Of a DNA stretch of 43,043 nt, positions 32,895-43,042 are shown one piece after another. The DNA lies in contig NZ_LBMD01000032.1 in NCBI RefSeq assembly GCF_001293645.1, positions 1 to 43,043 on the forward strand, given 5' to 3'. A program made the translations under genes and the position numbers. Source of the stretch: Bacillus sp. CHD6a (GTDB lineage: Bacteria; Bacillota; Bacilli; Bacillales; Bacillaceae_I). The first letter of the stretch is position 1; every line of letters starts with the position of its first letter. A model generated the notes under the pieces. The model was given only the letters and a program-made list of their open reading frames with translations. It ran no database searches and was not told the DNA's origin.

Positions 32895-33055
32895 CCAATG
32901 TTGCTCCTTTCCAATTTCATTGATCTCTTACTTATTCCACAAAGCAACTCAATTACCTTCCTATTCCGTCCAATTATGCACCTCTTTCTTCTCACAACCA
33001 TACATTATCGTAGGCAATTATCACGATTCGTGATGGAAAGTGAGGGATATGACAC

Positions 33056-33793
33056 ATGTACACTAGAGATATTTTCTCAAAGGAATGGGCAGTTTTTCTG
33101 GCAGAATGCTGTCAACTTGCCTATGACCAGTATCATCAAAATGGTATTTTTTCTATACCTAACGGCTTTGATTTGGTAAGAGAATTCAAAGGTGTATCAT
33201 TTCATAGCCTGGAGTGGTTCGGATTTATTTTAGAATCTGAAGAAACGATTATCGTTACGTTCCGTGGGACTCAAACAGATCCTGACTGGATTGCGGATGC
33301 AGAAATTTTTCAAGAGCCTTTTCCTTATTGTGATACAGGTAACCAGCTACTTGTACATGGAGGTTTCCTTTCCGTATATGAGTCTATGAGGGAAGAGCTG
33401 TTGAAGTGCCTTGAGAAAGAGCTTTCCACTTCGAAGACCATTTTTATCACGGGACACAGTCTCGGTGGAGCTATCGCCACGCTATTTTCCCTGGATTGTG
33501 CTTTAAATACAAACTACTCCTCGCTATATATGTATAGTTTTGGTGCACCTCGAGTTGGGAACGAAGCTTTTGCACACCTGTATGATGAAAATGTTCCCGG
33601 ATCTATCCGGTTCGTCAACCTAGCAGACCTCGTCCCTTTCGTACCACCAAGAAAAGTCGTAGCACCTCTAAGCAAAAAAACGTGGCACTACAAACACACC
33701 TTTACCCCCTACCGCTTTTTACTAACAGAAGGCTCGATCATCAAAAACCACAGCATCGAAACCTATATCAAAGCAATGAAAGAGAAATTTTGA
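33056..33793 (+). CDS. Class 3 lipase family protein
   Basis: A 245-residue alpha/beta hydrolase of the Lipase_3 type. It has TFRGTQTDPDWIADA, the nucleophile Ser135 in ITGHSLGGAIATL, the SFGAPRVGN strand, the acid Asp191 in LADLVPFVPP and His232 in NHSIETY. No signal peptide is seen, so it is probably cytosolic despite the lipase fold. The ribosome binding site is GTGAGGG. It stands alone before a repeat-rich gap. Confidence 0.9.
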   Translation: MYTRDIFSKEWAVFLAECCQLAYDQYHQNGIFSIPNGFDLVREFKGVSFHSLEWFGFILESEETIIVTFRGTQTDPDWIADAEIFQEPFPYCDTGNQLLVHGGFLSVYESMREELLKCLEKELSTSKTIFITGHSLGGAIATLFSLDCALNTNYSSLYMYSFGAPRVGNEAFAHLYDENVPGSIRFVNLADLVPFVPPRKVVAPLSKKTWHYKHTFTPYRFLLTEGSIIKNHSIETYIKAMKEKF

Positions 33794-33865
33794 CCACACA
33801 AAAAGACCGCGCAATAAAGCGAGGCCACTGAAAAAGTCATTGATTTTAGATTTTATTTAGACACC

Positions 33866-33992
33866 GCTGTGGATTGCCGCAAATGCCTTCGCTTTCCTAG
33901 GGAAGGTGCTTGAGCCTCCTCGCAACGTTTGAGGGGTCTCAAGCTACAGCTATCTCCCTCAGGAGTCTTCGCCTTTTGCTCCAATCCATAGC
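33866..33992 (+). repeat. Foldable intergenic repeat, copy B
   Basis: The gap 33794-34314 has no credible gene. This copy starts GCTGTGGATTG and ends CAATCCATAGC (inverted ends, one mismatch). It shares GCTTCGCTTTCC, GAGCCTCCTCG, GGGGTCTC and AGGAGTCT with copy A in the same orientation, and similarity continues for about 50 bases beyond the right end. Confidence 0.82.
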
Positions 33993-34072
33993 TAGAAATT
34001 ACGAGAACAAAATGTTTACAGGCAACTATTTAAAATGCCTTTTCGTTAACCTTTAGTGAATGTAGTCACTTT

Positions 34073-34196
34073 GTTGATTGGAGTAGAAGGCGCGTAGACG
34101 CCCTCTGGAGGAAGGGACAGGGGAGACCCCGCAACGAAGTGAGGAGGCTTCCGGACCGCCCGCAGGCAAGCGAAGCGCCTGAAACGGAAATCAACC
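34073..34196 (-). repeat. Foldable intergenic repeat, copy C (inverted)
   Basis: The reverse-complement version of the same element, with GAGACCCC, GAGGAGGCTTCC and AAGCGAAGCG landmarks and terminal GTTGATT/AATCAAC. It faces copy B across about 80 bases, so the pair is a large imperfect inverted repeat. It is more diverged from copies A and B than those are from each other. Confidence 0.75.
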
Positions 34197-34225
34197 GGAT
34201 TATATATACTTTCTTATTCAATAAA

Positions 34226-34277
34226 AAAATCCCTTTGGGGGTCAGACCCCCAAAGGATTTTCCCCTTCAACGTCGAA
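34226..34277. repeat. Dispersed palindromic repeat, copy 3
   Basis: The hairpin spans 34226-34261, with TTTGGGGGTC and GACCCCCAAA as core arms and AAAATCC/GGATTTT outer arms. It is followed by TTCAACGTCGAA ending at 34277. The tail is itself a small hairpin here (CCCTTC/GAAGGG, 34264-34281). Confidence 0.85.
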
Positions 34278-34283
34278 GGGTAC

Positions 34284-34309
34284 AAAAAAGAGGGACAATT
34301 TGCCCCTCT
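34284..34309 (-). terminator. Terminator of the glg operon
   Basis: On the minus strand AGAGGG (34309-34304) pairs with CCCTCT (34294-34289), followed by a run of T. It begins 6 bases after the glgP stop. Confidence 0.85.
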
Positions 34310-34314
34310 ATCAC

Positions 34315-36720
34315 CTATCGCTTGCTGTAGCTTGGTTCCAGCCCCCAAATCTCGTTGGCGTATTGTCTGATAGTACGGTCGCTTGAGAAGAAACCGGAAT
34401 GGGCGATGTTCTTTGCGCTCATGGTTAACCAATGATTACGGTTACGGTAAGCTGCATCCACCCGCTCCTGTGCATCAATATAAGACGCAAAATCCTTCAA
34501 CACGAAATACTCATCATTTTGCATCAACAAGGAATCATGAATTGGCTCAAAATGATCATCCACATCCGGGAAAAATCCGTTCACAAGCTGCTCTAGAACT
34601 TGCTGTATCCTTTTATCATGATGGTAATACTCGCTAGATCGGTATCCCCCATTTTGATAGTAATTTAAGACCTGCTCGGCTGTAAGGCCGAAGATGAACA
34701 TATTCTCTTCTCCGACTTCTTCTTTAATCTCAATATTGGCACCATCAAGCGTGCCAATCGTCAAGGCCCCGTTCATCATAAATTTCATATTTCCAGTACC
34801 TGATGCTTCTTTACTGGCAGTAGAGATTTGTTCACTAACATCCGCTGCAGGGAAAATGTCTTCAGCTAAAGAAACGCGATAGTTTTCTAGAAAGATAACT
34901 TTTAAACGGCCATTAATTGCCGGATCATTATTTACTTTATCCGCCAGAGAATTTATTAGTTTAATTACTTTTTTAGCATAATAATAACCAGGGGAAGCTT
35001 TAGCTCCAAAAATAAACGTTCTAGGATGTATATCAAAACTGCTGTCCTCTTTTAAGCGATTATACAGATACATAATGTGAAACACGTTTAAAAGCTGACG
35101 TTTATAAGCATGTAGTCTTTTTACTTGCACATCGAAGATACTGTCGGAATCAATAACGATTCCCGTTTGTTTTCTAATACGTTCTCCAAGAATTTGCTTC
35201 CGTTCCCGTTTCACTTGGTCGAGCTTTTCCAAGAAAGCGGAATCGTTTGCATATACATCAAGCTGGCGAAGCTGCATGGTGTCTTTCATCCACCCATGAC
35301 CAATCGTATTCTGAATGAGTGAGGTAAGTTGAGGATTTGCTTTCAGTAACCATCTGCGGTGTGTAATTCCATTAGTTTTGTTGTTAAATTTATCTGGGAA
35401 AGTTTCGTAAAATAAACGCATTTCACGATTCTTTAATATTTCTGTGTGTATCTTTGCCACACCATTAACACTGAAGCTACCAACTACCGCTAAATGGGCC
35501 ATCTTCACTAAATCATGCGCAAGGATTGCCATCTCTTCAATTCGTTTCCATTGTCCAGGATACTTTTTCCACAATTCTGCACAAAAGCGCTCATTGATTT
35601 CTTCCACAATCATATATATGCGTGGTAACAATGGCTGGAATATATTGATTGGCCATTTTTCCAAAGCTTCAGAAAGAGTTGTATGATTGGTGTAAGAGAT
35701 GGTATGAGAGGTGATTTCCCACGCTTGTTCCCAGCTCATGTCTTCCTCATCTAAAAGGATCCGCATCAGTTCCGGAATTGCCAGCACCGGATGGGTATCG
35801 TTAATGTGAATGGTCACTCTTTTGTGGAAATCTATTAAACTACCATTTTTCTTTCGATAAGAGCGGATAATGCTTCCTATGCTAGCTGCTACAAGAAAAT
35901 ATTGTTGCTTTAAACGGAGAATTTTTCCTTCATCATGCGTATCATCTGGATATAGGAATTCTGATACTGCTTCTGTATCCCTTTTATATTGCATAATATC
36001 TTTGTTTGTCGGAAAAGGGGCCGGCTCAGCACTCCAAAGCCTTAACATGTTGACCGTATCCGTTTGATAGCCGACAACTGGCATATCATACGGAACTGCT
36101 GTGATAGCCTCTCCTTTTGCATGCCTGAACTTCTCTTTTCCATCTTCTGTATAAGATTCTACCTTCCCCCAAAAATTAATTTCGACAGCCTGATCTGGCT
36201 TTCTTACCTCCCAGACGTTTCCATGTCTAAGCCATTGCTCAGGCAATTCCACTTGATAACCGTCTACAAATTTCTGATCAAATAATCCATGTTTATAGCG
36301 AATGCCACACCCATGACCTGGTAGGTCTAACGATGCCAGAGAATCTAAGAAACAGGCTGCAAGACGGCCAAGGCCACCATTTCCTAGACCAGCATCAGCT
36401 TCTATTTCCTCGATGGAAGAGAAGTCGAGGCCAAGTTCTTTCAGGCCCTCTTCTACAACATCTTGAATTCCTAGATTTAAAAGATTACTTCCCAATAATC
36501 TTCCCAATAAAAATTCAATAGAAAGATAGTACACTTGTTTTTCATCCGCAGCGCGATTTCGTTCGTTGGTAGCTATCCAGTTGGCACTGATATATTCTCT
36601 AACCATGTTTCCGAGTGTATGATAATGATCTCTAGAGGTAGATTCCTGGAAGCTCTTTCCGTACATACTCTCCAATTTCTTTAAAAATGCCGCCTTGAAT
36701 TTCTCTTTATTAGAGAACAT
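34315..36720 (-). CDS. glgP: Glycogen phosphorylase GlgP
   Basis: Degrades glycogen to glucose 1-phosphate with pyridoxal phosphate. The protein has 801 residues. N-terminal glycine-rich [20 protein letters not shown] and C-terminal [12 protein letters not shown], with the cofactor Lys at about 646, are diagnostic. The frame could begin at GTG 36729, but TAGGAG lies 8 bases before ATG 36720, so I chose that. Its start overlaps the glgA end. It is the last gene of the glg operon. Confidence 0.96.
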   Translation of the reverse strand: MFSNKEKFKAAFLKKLESMYGKSFQESTSRDHYHTLGNMVREYISANWIATNERNRAADEKQVYYLSIEFLLGRLLGSNLLNLGIQDVVEEGLKELGLDFSSIEEIEADAGLGNGGLGRLAACFLDSLASLDLPGHGCGIRYKHGLFDQKFVDGYQVELPEQWLRHGNVWEVRKPDQAVEINFWGKVESYTEDGKEKFRHAKGEAITAVPYDMPVVGYQTDTVNMLRLWSAEPAPFPTNKDIMQYKRDTEAVSEFLYPDDTHDEGKILRLKQQYFLVAASIGSIIRSYRKKNGSLIDFHKRVTIHINDTHPVLAIPELMRILLDEEDMSWEQAWEITSHTISYTNHTTLSEALEKWPINIFQPLLPRIYMIVEEINERFCAELWKKYPGQWKRIEEMAILAHDLVKMAHLAVVGSFSVNGVAKIHTEILKNREMRLFYETFPDKFNNKTNGITHRRWLLKANPQLTSLIQNTIGHGWMKDTMQLRQLDVYANDSAFLEKLDQVKRERKQILGERIRKQTGIVIDSDSIFDVQVKRLHAYKRQLLNVFHIMYLYNRLKEDSSFDIHPRTFIFGAKASPGYYYAKKVIKLINSLADKVNNDPAINGRLKVIFLENYRVSLAEDIFPAADVSEQISTASKEASGTGNMKFMMNGALTIGTLDGANIEIKEEVGEENMFIFGLTAEQVLNYYQNGGYRSSEYYHHDKRIQQVLEQLVNGFFPDVDDHFEPIHDSLLMQNDEYFVLKDFASYIDAQERVDAAYRNRNHWLTMSAKNIAHSGFFSSDRTIRQYANEIWGLEPSYSKR

Positions 36721-38161
36721 GCACTCCACTCCTAGCCATTAGTGTTGAATACAATTGATTGTATTTAAATGCAGATTTAGCCCAGCTATAATCCCGTTCC
36801 ATTGCTTCTTTCATAATACCGTTCCATACCTTTGGCTGCTCATACATGTTTATTGCACGCCTGATCGTATGTAGCATATCATGGGCATTAAAGTTGGTGA
36901 AGGAGAATCCGTTTCCTTCCAACGTCGATTCATCATAAGAATGCACCGTGTCATTCAGTCCGCCGGTTTCACGCACAATTGGTATAGTGCCATAGCGCAG
37001 AGCTATTAGTTGACCTAAACCACACGGTTCAAACCTCGATGGCATCAAGAACATATCCGCACCTGCATAAATCTGGTGGGCAAGCGGCTCATCAAACCCA
37101 ATAAATGTCTTCACTTTTTCAGGATATTGATACGCCAACTCTCGGAAGTAGTGTTCAAACTGAGGTTCACCTGTTCCAAGTACCACAACCTGTACATCCT
37201 CATTTAACACTTCATGTAAAACGCATGTAACCAGATCCAACCCTTTTTGCTTGGTCAACCTGCTTACCATAGCAATGATCGGTGTATCCTCTTTTACAGG
37301 CAATCCGCAAAATTTTTGCAGGGCAGCTTTATTCACCTTTTTATTCCCTGCTTTACTGACGGAATAATTTGCTTCAATGTACTCGTTGGTTTCAGGACTA
37401 TATAAATCATCGTCAATTCCATTAATGATCCCTACCAAAGAATCATTCCTATGACGGAGGACCCCATCCAGCTTTTCTCCAAAATAGGCCGTCTGGATCT
37501 CATCTCTATAAGTAGGACTTACAGTCGTGATATAACCAGAGGATACTAATGCTGCTTTCATAAAATTGACATTACCATAAAACTCTAGCTCATCAGCATT
37601 AAAGTGTTTACTATCAATACGCAATAAATCATGCAGGATACTCGGCGGAAACACACCTTGAAATTGAAGGTTATGGATAGTAAACACACTTTGAATATGC
37701 TCAAATCTTGGATTTTGTTTGTATTCCCGATCAAGGATAAAATTAACCATTCCCGTGTGCCAATCGTGACAGTGAATGACATCCGGAATAAAGTCAATTG
37801 CCGTCATGCATTCTAATACGGCACGACAGAAAAAGGAAAAGCGTTCCCCGTCATCAAAATGACCATACAGGGAATCGCGGTTAAAATAGTATTCATTGTC
37901 AATAAAGTAATAGGTTACATTATCGTGCACCAATTTTTCCACGCCACAATATTGGTGACGCCAACCTACGTCTACAAAAGTGGTCTGAACTCTTTTCATT
38001 TTGTTTTTAAAAACTTCCGGTATTTGCCCATATTTAGGCAAAATAACTCGTACATCTGTACCAAGTTTCTTTAATTCCTTAGGCAATGCTCCCGCAACAT
38101 CACCTAAGCCACCAGACTTTACAAACGGGACACATTCTGACACTACAAACAATACTTTCAC
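36710..38161 (-). CDS. glgA: Glycogen synthase GlgA
   Basis: Elongates glycogen from ADP-glucose; a GT5 enzyme of 483 residues with a GT-B fold. The substrate-binding KSGG loop is at Lys15 ([15 protein letters not shown]). The C-terminal domain has [12 protein letters not shown] and [10 protein letters not shown]. Translation starts at GTG 38161, overlapping the glgD stop by four bases (GTGA), with AAGGAG 13 bases upstream. Confidence 0.95.
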   Translation of the reverse strand: MKVLFVVSECVPFVKSGGLGDVAGALPKELKKLGTDVRVILPKYGQIPEVFKNKMKRVQTTFVDVGWRHQYCGVEKLVHDNVTYYFIDNEYYFNRDSLYGHFDDGERFSFFCRAVLECMTAIDFIPDVIHCHDWHTGMVNFILDREYKQNPRFEHIQSVFTIHNLQFQGVFPPSILHDLLRIDSKHFNADELEFYGNVNFMKAALVSSGYITTVSPTYRDEIQTAYFGEKLDGVLRHRNDSLVGIINGIDDDLYSPETNEYIEANYSVSKAGNKKVNKAALQKFCGLPVKEDTPIIAMVSRLTKQKGLDLVTCVLHEVLNEDVQVVVLGTGEPQFEHYFRELAYQYPEKVKTFIGFDEPLAHQIYAGADMFLMPSRFEPCGLGQLIALRYGTIPIVRETGGLNDTVHSYDESTLEGNGFSFTNFNAHDMLHTIRRAINMYEQPKVWNGIMKEAMERDYSWAKSAFKYNQLYSTLMARSGVHVL

Positions 38162-39174
38162 GAATTCATCAGAGCTCCTTGTACCGATCCTTTTTTCACT
38201 AAATAAGGGGAATCTGCCTTCCCTGTTAATCTTGTACCGTCCTCTACCTTAACATCCTTGTCTAAGATAACAGAATCTAAAACACAATTCTCTCCAATTA
38301 CTCCTTTTTGCATAACAATACTGTTTTTGACGACCGTACCTTTTCCAATTTTAACTCCGCGGAAAATAATACTGTTCTCAACATGGCCTTCAATGATAGC
38401 ACCGTTTGCAATCATGGAATTTTTTACATAGGCATCTTTAGAATAACTTGTTGGAGGCTCGTCTTTCACTTTTGTGAAGACAGGATGATCCTTTACAAAC
38501 ACCTGTTTCCAAACAACAGGATCCAACAATTCCAAGCTATGCTCATAGTACCTTTCCAACGAATCAATTACTGCTGCATAACTTGTATATTCATAGTTGC
38601 AAATTTTATATCCGCTTGTAATATCATCTACCACATCCATGATACTTCTATACCCCGTTTGCTCATGATTCATAAACAATTTAACAAGCAGGTCCTTCTC
38701 AAGGACATACATATCCAATGTTTCATCTTCTTTTATCACATGGGTAATATCGCATCTGTTTTGGATATGGCGATCGAGAATTAGTTTGTAATTCATATTT
38801 GAAACGGTAAAGCTATTTGCAATTACGACATATTTCTGATTACTGCGACCAAAAAAGTCGACATTTTCTTTGAAATGTTGGAACGAACCAGTGTTTCCAT
38901 TCTCAGAACTAGGGAAAAAGAATAGACCATCACGTTTACGATCGAGATCCCACTGTTTTCCTGAACCTAGGTGATCCATCAAAGAGCGGTACTGATAACG
39001 GGGGAAGATTGCAACATTTTGAATTCCGGAATTGACCATGTTGGAAAGGACAAAATCAATCAGTCTATATCGTCCTCCAAAAGGAACTGCTGCAATGGAA
39101 CGTTTTAAAGTTAACTCCTTCATTTCTTCATTATGGATTGTTGCATCGATAATTCCTAACATTGATTTAATCAT
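38158..39174 (-). CDS. glgD: GlgD, non-catalytic subunit of ADP-glucose pyrophosphorylase
   Basis: A GlgC paralogue of 338 residues with a nucleotidyltransferase-like N-domain ([16 protein letters not shown]) and a left-handed beta-helix C-domain with hexapeptide repeats (about 245-325). It lacks the GGKGSRL nucleotide-binding loop present in GlgC, which fits the modulating role of Firmicute GlgD in the GlgC-GlgD complex. It lies between glgC (36-base gap) and glgA. Confidence 0.94.
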   Translation of the reverse strand: MIKSMLGIIDATIHNEEMKELTLKRSIAAVPFGGRYRLIDFVLSNMVNSGIQNVAIFPRYQYRSLMDHLGSGKQWDLDRKRDGLFFFPSSENGNTGSFQHFKENVDFFGRSNQKYVVIANSFTVSNMNYKLILDRHIQNRCDITHVIKEDETLDMYVLEKDLLVKLFMNHEQTGYRSIMDVVDDITSGYKICNYEYTSYAAVIDSLERYYEHSLELLDPVVWKQVFVKDHPVFTKVKDEPPTSYSKDAYVKNSMIANGAIIEGHVENSIIFRGVKIGKGTVVKNSIVMQKGVIGENCVLDSVILDKDVKVEDGTRLTGKADSPYLVKKGSVQGALMNS

Positions 39175-39210
39175 AAATGGACACCCTTCCTGTATTTAAT
39201 TTCGCGTAAT

Positions 39211-40368
39211 TTAACGGGTTATGGAGAAAATCCCTTTATCCATCATTTCCTCTGTCACTAAAATAATTTCATCTTCATTTTTTTCCGGGCAAATGACCGC
39301 TCCATCTGGAATTTTTATCCCTGAAGGAATGATTGCCTTGTTTACATAGACATTTTCACCAATGATGGCATCTGGCATAATCACTGAGTTTTGGATCACT
39401 GAATTTCTCCCTACATTCACACCCTGGAATAATACAGAATGATCAATCTTACCTTCAATGAAACACCCCTCATTTACAAGAGAATCCTTAACATCTGCAT
39501 ATGGTGCAATGAACTGAGGCGGTTGATTTGGGTTAACAGAATAGATTCGCCAGTCATATTCAAAAAGATTTAATTCGCAATCCTCTTTTAATAAATCCAT
39601 ATTAGCTTCCCACAAACTCTTAACCGTTCCAACATCTTTCCAATATCCCTTAAAAGGATAGGCAACCAAATTTTTATTTTCTTCTAATAACAAAGGAATG
39701 ACATCCTTCCCAAAGTCATGGCTGGACTCTGGGTTTCTATCATCCATTTCAAGATATTCTTTTAAGACAGACCACTTAAAAATATAGATTCCCATTGATG
39801 CCAAATTACTTTTCGGATGTGCCGGTTTTTCATCAAACTCAACCACTTCAAGCTTATCGTTCGTATTCATGATTCCGAACCTGCTTGCTTCTTCCCAAGG
39901 AACTTCCACCACTGAAATCGAAACATCGGCATCCTTTTTAATATGGTAGTCTAGCATTTCTTCATAATTCATTTTATAAATATGGTCACCAGAAAGGATA
40001 AGGACATATTCAGGATCATATTGAGTCAGATAATTGATATTCTGATAGATAGCACTTGCTGTCCCGGTATACCACTTCACTCCAGAAGATTCCGTATAAG
40101 GAGGCAATACTGTCACTCCTCCACTTTTTCGATCCAGATCCCACGCGCTACCAATACCAATATAAGAGTTAAGTACTAGAGGTTGATACTGTGTCAATAC
40201 TCCAACAGTGGTAATACCTGAATTTGTACAATTACTTAATGCAAAATCAATGATTCTATATTTTCCTCCAAAAGGAACAGCCGGCTTTGCCAATGTCTTT
40301 GTTAAGGAACTGAGTCTGCTCCCTTTACCCCCTGCCAATAACATTGCTACACATTTATTTTTCGCCAT
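39211..40368 (-). CDS. glgC: Glucose-1-phosphate adenylyltransferase GlgC
   Basis: Makes ADP-glucose, the committed step of glycogen synthesis. The 385-residue catalytic subunit has the nucleotide loop [10 protein letters not shown] (about 10-19), [16 protein letters not shown], the sugar-phosphate region [11 protein letters not shown] and a beta-helix C-domain. Its ribosome binding site (AGGGGAG) lies in the end of glgB. The two genes are 4 bases apart. Confidence 0.95.
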   Translation of the reverse strand: MAKNKCVAMLLAGGKGSRLSSLTKTLAKPAVPFGGKYRIIDFALSNCTNSGITTVGVLTQYQPLVLNSYIGIGSAWDLDRKSGGVTVLPPYTESSGVKWYTGTASAIYQNINYLTQYDPEYVLILSGDHIYKMNYEEMLDYHIKKDADVSISVVEVPWEEASRFGIMNTNDKLEVVEFDEKPAHPKSNLASMGIYIFKWSVLKEYLEMDDRNPESSHDFGKDVIPLLLEENKNLVAYPFKGYWKDVGTVKSLWEANMDLLKEDCELNLFEYDWRIYSVNPNQPPQFIAPYADVKDSLVNEGCFIEGKIDHSVLFQGVNVGRNSVIQNSVIMPDAIIGENVYVNKAIIPSGIKIPDGAVICPEKNEDEIILVTEEMMDKGIFSITR

Positions 40369-40372
40369 CGCG

Positions 40373-42265
40373 TTATCTCTCCCCTCTAATTTTCTTTGGA
40401 CGCCATATACTTACACCAAATGATGCAACATTGACCATCATATGATAGTCCTTGCCATGATATGCTCCCTCTTCCGCACTAACTTCCTGCTCGTTTATAA
40501 AACCTGCTCCACCGTATTCTTTTGCATCTGAACTGAAAACCTCTTCATAATCTGAAAGATAAGGAACGCCAATCTTAAATCCTTCATAAGAAGCTCCAGT
40601 GAAATTACAAACAACGATTAGTGTATCTGCAGGTTTTTTTCCTTTTCTGATAAAAGAAAAGACGCTTTGCTCTCGGTTATCTGCATCAATCCATTCAAAT
40701 CCATTTGGATCATGGTCCAATTCATACAGTGCTTTATACTGATGGTAAAAGGTCATCAATTCCTTAAAATAATGGTGCATCTGTTGATGGGATTCATACT
40801 GGTTAACTAAAAACCAATCCAATTGTTCAAGGTCTTTCCATTCATCAAATTGACCAAACTCTCCACCCATGTAGAGAAGTTTCTTTCCAGGGTGCGTCAG
40901 GAAGAAACCGTACAATAAACGTAATTGAGCAAACTTTTCTTCATACTCACCAGGCATTTTGTTTAACAAAGACTTTTTGCCATGAACAACTTCATCATGC
41001 GAAAAAGGCAAAATGAAATTCTCGGAAAATGCATATACGATAGAGAAAGTTACTTTATCGTGGAGATGTTTTCGTTGCTCTGGAGTAGCCTCCATGTACC
41101 GCAAGATGTCATTCATCCAGCCCATGTTCCATTTGTAATTGAATCCAAGTCCTCCACTTGAGGTGGGGGATGTAACCAATGGCCAATCAGTGGAATCCTC
41201 CGCAATCATAAGTGCACTGTAATCCTGTTCAAATACGGCCTCATTCAACTTTCTCAAAAATTCCTGCGCATATGGGTTTGCATGCTCTTCCTTGGAATTT
41301 GGCCAATAAAGCATATTAGCCACGGCATCTACCCTAAAGCCGTCAACATGGAAGTTTTCCATCCAGAACAATGCATTTGATATTAAGAAGCTCCTGACCT
41401 CCGGCTTCCCTAAATCAAAATTCGCCGTCCCCCACACTTCATTCTCGCGATCATGATAGTTTTTATATTCAAATACTGGTGCTCCATCAAACATGTATAG
41501 CCCATGGGCATCTTTACAAAAGTGACCTGGTACCCAGTCCAATATCACACCTATATCTTCCTGGTGGCATGCATCAATAAGTGCCATTAACTCTTTAGGG
41601 TTTCCATATCTGCTTGTTGCAGCATAATACCCCGTACCTTGATAGCCCCAAGAGCGGTCATACGGATGCTCCACTAAAGGCAACAATTCTATATGCGTAA
41701 AATCATGCTCCTTGATATAAGGTATTAATTCCGTGATTAACTCTTTATAGGAGTAAAGTTCTCCATCATCTTTTTTTCTCCATGTACCAAGGTGCAGTTC
41801 ATAGATAAACATCGGTTTCTCATACACCAATTTTCGCTTCTTTTTTCTTCGCCAGTTTTGATCCTTCCATTTGAAACCTTCTAAGTCGTATACAATGGAA
41901 GCTGTATTAGGCCTTACCTCTGCATGGAAAGCAAAAGGATCAGCCTTATGTAATATCTCACCAGATTGTGTCACAATCTCATATTTATATAAGTGACCGG
42001 ATAGGTCTTCATCTATTTGAATGCTCCAAACACCTTCGTTATTTAATTTTTCTAGTGGATGCAACTTTCCATTCCACTCATTAAATGACCCCATCACTTT
42101 AACTTTTTTAGCGTTAGGTGCCCACACAGTGAATCTAGTCCCTATCACTTTCTTACGATGTCGTACTAAATGAGAGCCAAAAAGCTCATAACTTTTATAC
42201 AACGTTCCCTCATGAAAAAGGTGCAGCTGGAAATCTGTCGCACTCGTAGCAATCAATTTTTTCAC
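40373..42265 (-). CDS. glgB: 1,4-Alpha-glucan branching enzyme GlgB
   Basis: Introduces alpha-1,6 branches in glycogen. A GH13 enzyme of 630 residues. It has a CBM48 domain (about 25-130), the barrel motif DWVPGHF, nucleophile Asp313 ([10 protein letters not shown]), acid/base Glu356 (MIAEDST), and the transition-state pair in [12 protein letters not shown] kept GTG 42265 as start (AAGGA 11 bases upstream). A TTG at 42256 with GGAAGG 9 bases upstream is a good alternative. It is the first gene of the glg operon. Confidence 0.95.
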   Translation of the reverse strand: MKKLIATSATDFQLHLFHEGTLYKSYELFGSHLVRHRKKVIGTRFTVWAPNAKKVKVMGSFNEWNGKLHPLEKLNNEGVWSIQIDEDLSGHLYKYEIVTQSGEILHKADPFAFHAEVRPNTASIVYDLEGFKWKDQNWRRKKKRKLVYEKPMFIYELHLGTWRKKDDGELYSYKELITELIPYIKEHDFTHIELLPLVEHPYDRSWGYQGTGYYAATSRYGNPKELMALIDACHQEDIGVILDWVPGHFCKDAHGLYMFDGAPVFEYKNYHDRENEVWGTANFDLGKPEVRSFLISNALFWMENFHVDGFRVDAVANMLYWPNSKEEHANPYAQEFLRKLNEAVFEQDYSALMIAEDSTDWPLVTSPTSSGGLGFNYKWNMGWMNDILRYMEATPEQRKHLHDKVTFSIVYAFSENFILPFSHDEVVHGKKSLLNKMPGEYEEKFAQLRLLYGFFLTHPGKKLLYMGGEFGQFDEWKDLEQLDWFLVNQYESHQQMHHYFKELMTFYHQYKALYELDHDPNGFEWIDADNREQSVFSFIRKGKKPADTLIVVCNFTGASYEGFKIGVPYLSDYEEVFSSDAKEYGGAGFINEQEVSAEEGAYHGKDYHMMVNVASFGVSIWRPKKIRGER

Positions 42266-42389
42266 CCTTCCATCATTCCTTATAAAAAAAGAATATTGTT
42301 ATACACTACTATTCTCCTTTTTATAATATTCTCCTTTATCCGACAAGTCGAAATCGTATGACATAAATCAACAATATAATTTTTTGTCT

Positions 42390-42395
42390 ATTATA
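42390..42395 (-). promoter_or_regulatory. Possible proximal -10 box of the glg operon
   Basis: TATAAT on the minus strand (42395-42390), about 125 bases before glgB. The -35 region is poor and overlaps the edge of a cre-like site. A CATACGAT element nearby resembles a sigma-E -10, but spacing to an ATATT element is short. Confidence 0.4.
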
Positions 42396-42417
42396 ATGTA
42401 AAAAAAAGTTAATTTCA

Positions 42418-42431
42418 GGAAACCGTTTTCA
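42418..42431 (-). promoter_or_regulatory. CcpA-type (cre) site 1 upstream of glgB
   Basis: Minus strand TGAAAACGGTTTCC agrees with TGWAARCGYTWNCW at 12 of 14 positions. It abuts the -35 region of the proximal promoter candidate. Confidence 0.55.
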
Positions 42432-42572
42432 TTGTTGGTATACTTGAAATTGCGTAATATCAACGTTTTTGAAAGGGGGTTACAATATAGGAAGATTTGA
42501 CTAAAAATCAGGAAGAGGAATGTAGATATTTGTCGAAAAGTTTTTTGGTGGTAGGTGGTCTAAACTTACAAA

Positions 42573-42586
42573 TGTACACGCTTTCA
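42573..42586 (+). promoter_or_regulatory. CcpA-type (cre) site 2 upstream of glgB
   Basis: TGTACACGCTTTCA agrees with TGWAARCGYTWNCW at 13 of 14 positions. It lies just downstream of the distal promoter candidate, over its expected transcription start. Confidence 0.65.
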
Positions 42587-42596
42587 TAAATAGATT

Positions 42597-42624
42597 ATTT
42601 TAATATAATAAATTTACTTTTCAA
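42597..42624 (-). promoter_or_regulatory. Distal promoter candidate of the glg operon
   Basis: On the minus strand TTGAAA (42624-42619), a 16-base spacer and TAAAAT (42602-42597). It would give a leader of about 325 bases. No other convincing gene or RNA structure was found in the gene-free stretch 42266-42752. Confidence 0.4.
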
Positions 42625-42752
42625 AATGGTGTTTTGTTTGATTGGAAAAAGGGTAATGTATGAGTTAATGTTTACAAATTGCAAAAGACTATTTCATCTT
42701 TAAAACACAAACTGAAGTGATAAATGGGGCAACTTTGAGGAAAATTTTAGAC

Positions 42753-42790
42753 AAAAAAAAAGCCATAGTATTTTTAAAATACCACAACTT
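42753..42790 (-). terminator. Probable terminator of the tRNA cluster
   Basis: On the minus strand GTATTTT (42782-42776) can pair with AAAATAC (42774-42768); the stem is AT-rich and weak. A run of nine T follows (42761-42753), just after tRNA-Glu. Confidence 0.5.
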
Positions 42791-42794
42791 TTGA

Positions 42795-42866
42795 TGACCC
42801 GTACGGGATTCGAACCCGTGTTACCGCCGTGAAAGGGCGGTGTCTTAACCGCTTGACCAACGGGCC
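42795..42866 (-). tRNA. tRNA-Glu (anticodon TTC)
   Basis: A 72-base cloverleaf with acceptor GGCCCGT/ACGGGTC, T-loop GGTTCGAATCC and anticodon TTC in CCTTTCAC. The bases after the discriminator are TCA, not CCA, so the end must be completed by nucleotidyltransferase. Confidence 0.96.
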
Positions 42867-42873
42867 ATATTAA

Positions 42874-42964
42874 TGGCGGAGAAGGAGGGATTTGAACCCT
42901 CGCGCCGCTTACACGACCTACACCCTTAGCAGGGGCGCCTCTTCAGCCACTTGAGTACTTCTCC
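42874..42964 (-). tRNA. tRNA-Ser (anticodon GCT)
   Basis: A 91-base tRNA with a long variable arm, acceptor GGAGAAG/CTTCTCC, anticodon GCT in CTGCTAAG, T-loop GGTTCAAATCC and encoded CCA. Confidence 0.96.
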
Positions 42965-42967
42965 ATA

Positions 42968-43042
42968 TGGCTCCACCAGTAGGATTCGAACCTACGACCC
43001 TTCGGTTAACAGCCGAATGCTCTACCGCTGAGCTATGGTGGA
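42968..43042 (-). tRNA. tRNA-Asn (anticodon GTT)
   Basis: A 75-base tRNA with acceptor TCCACCA/TGGTGGA, D-loop AGCTCAGCGGTAGAGC, anticodon GTT in CTGTTAAC, T-loop GGTTCGAATCC and encoded CCA. It ends one base before the window edge, so the cluster probably continues beyond it. Confidence 0.96.

Noticed and set aside
34139-34330. Open frame in the gap before glgP
   Set aside because: It crosses repeat copy C and the palindromic repeat copy 3 and shows no protein-like features.
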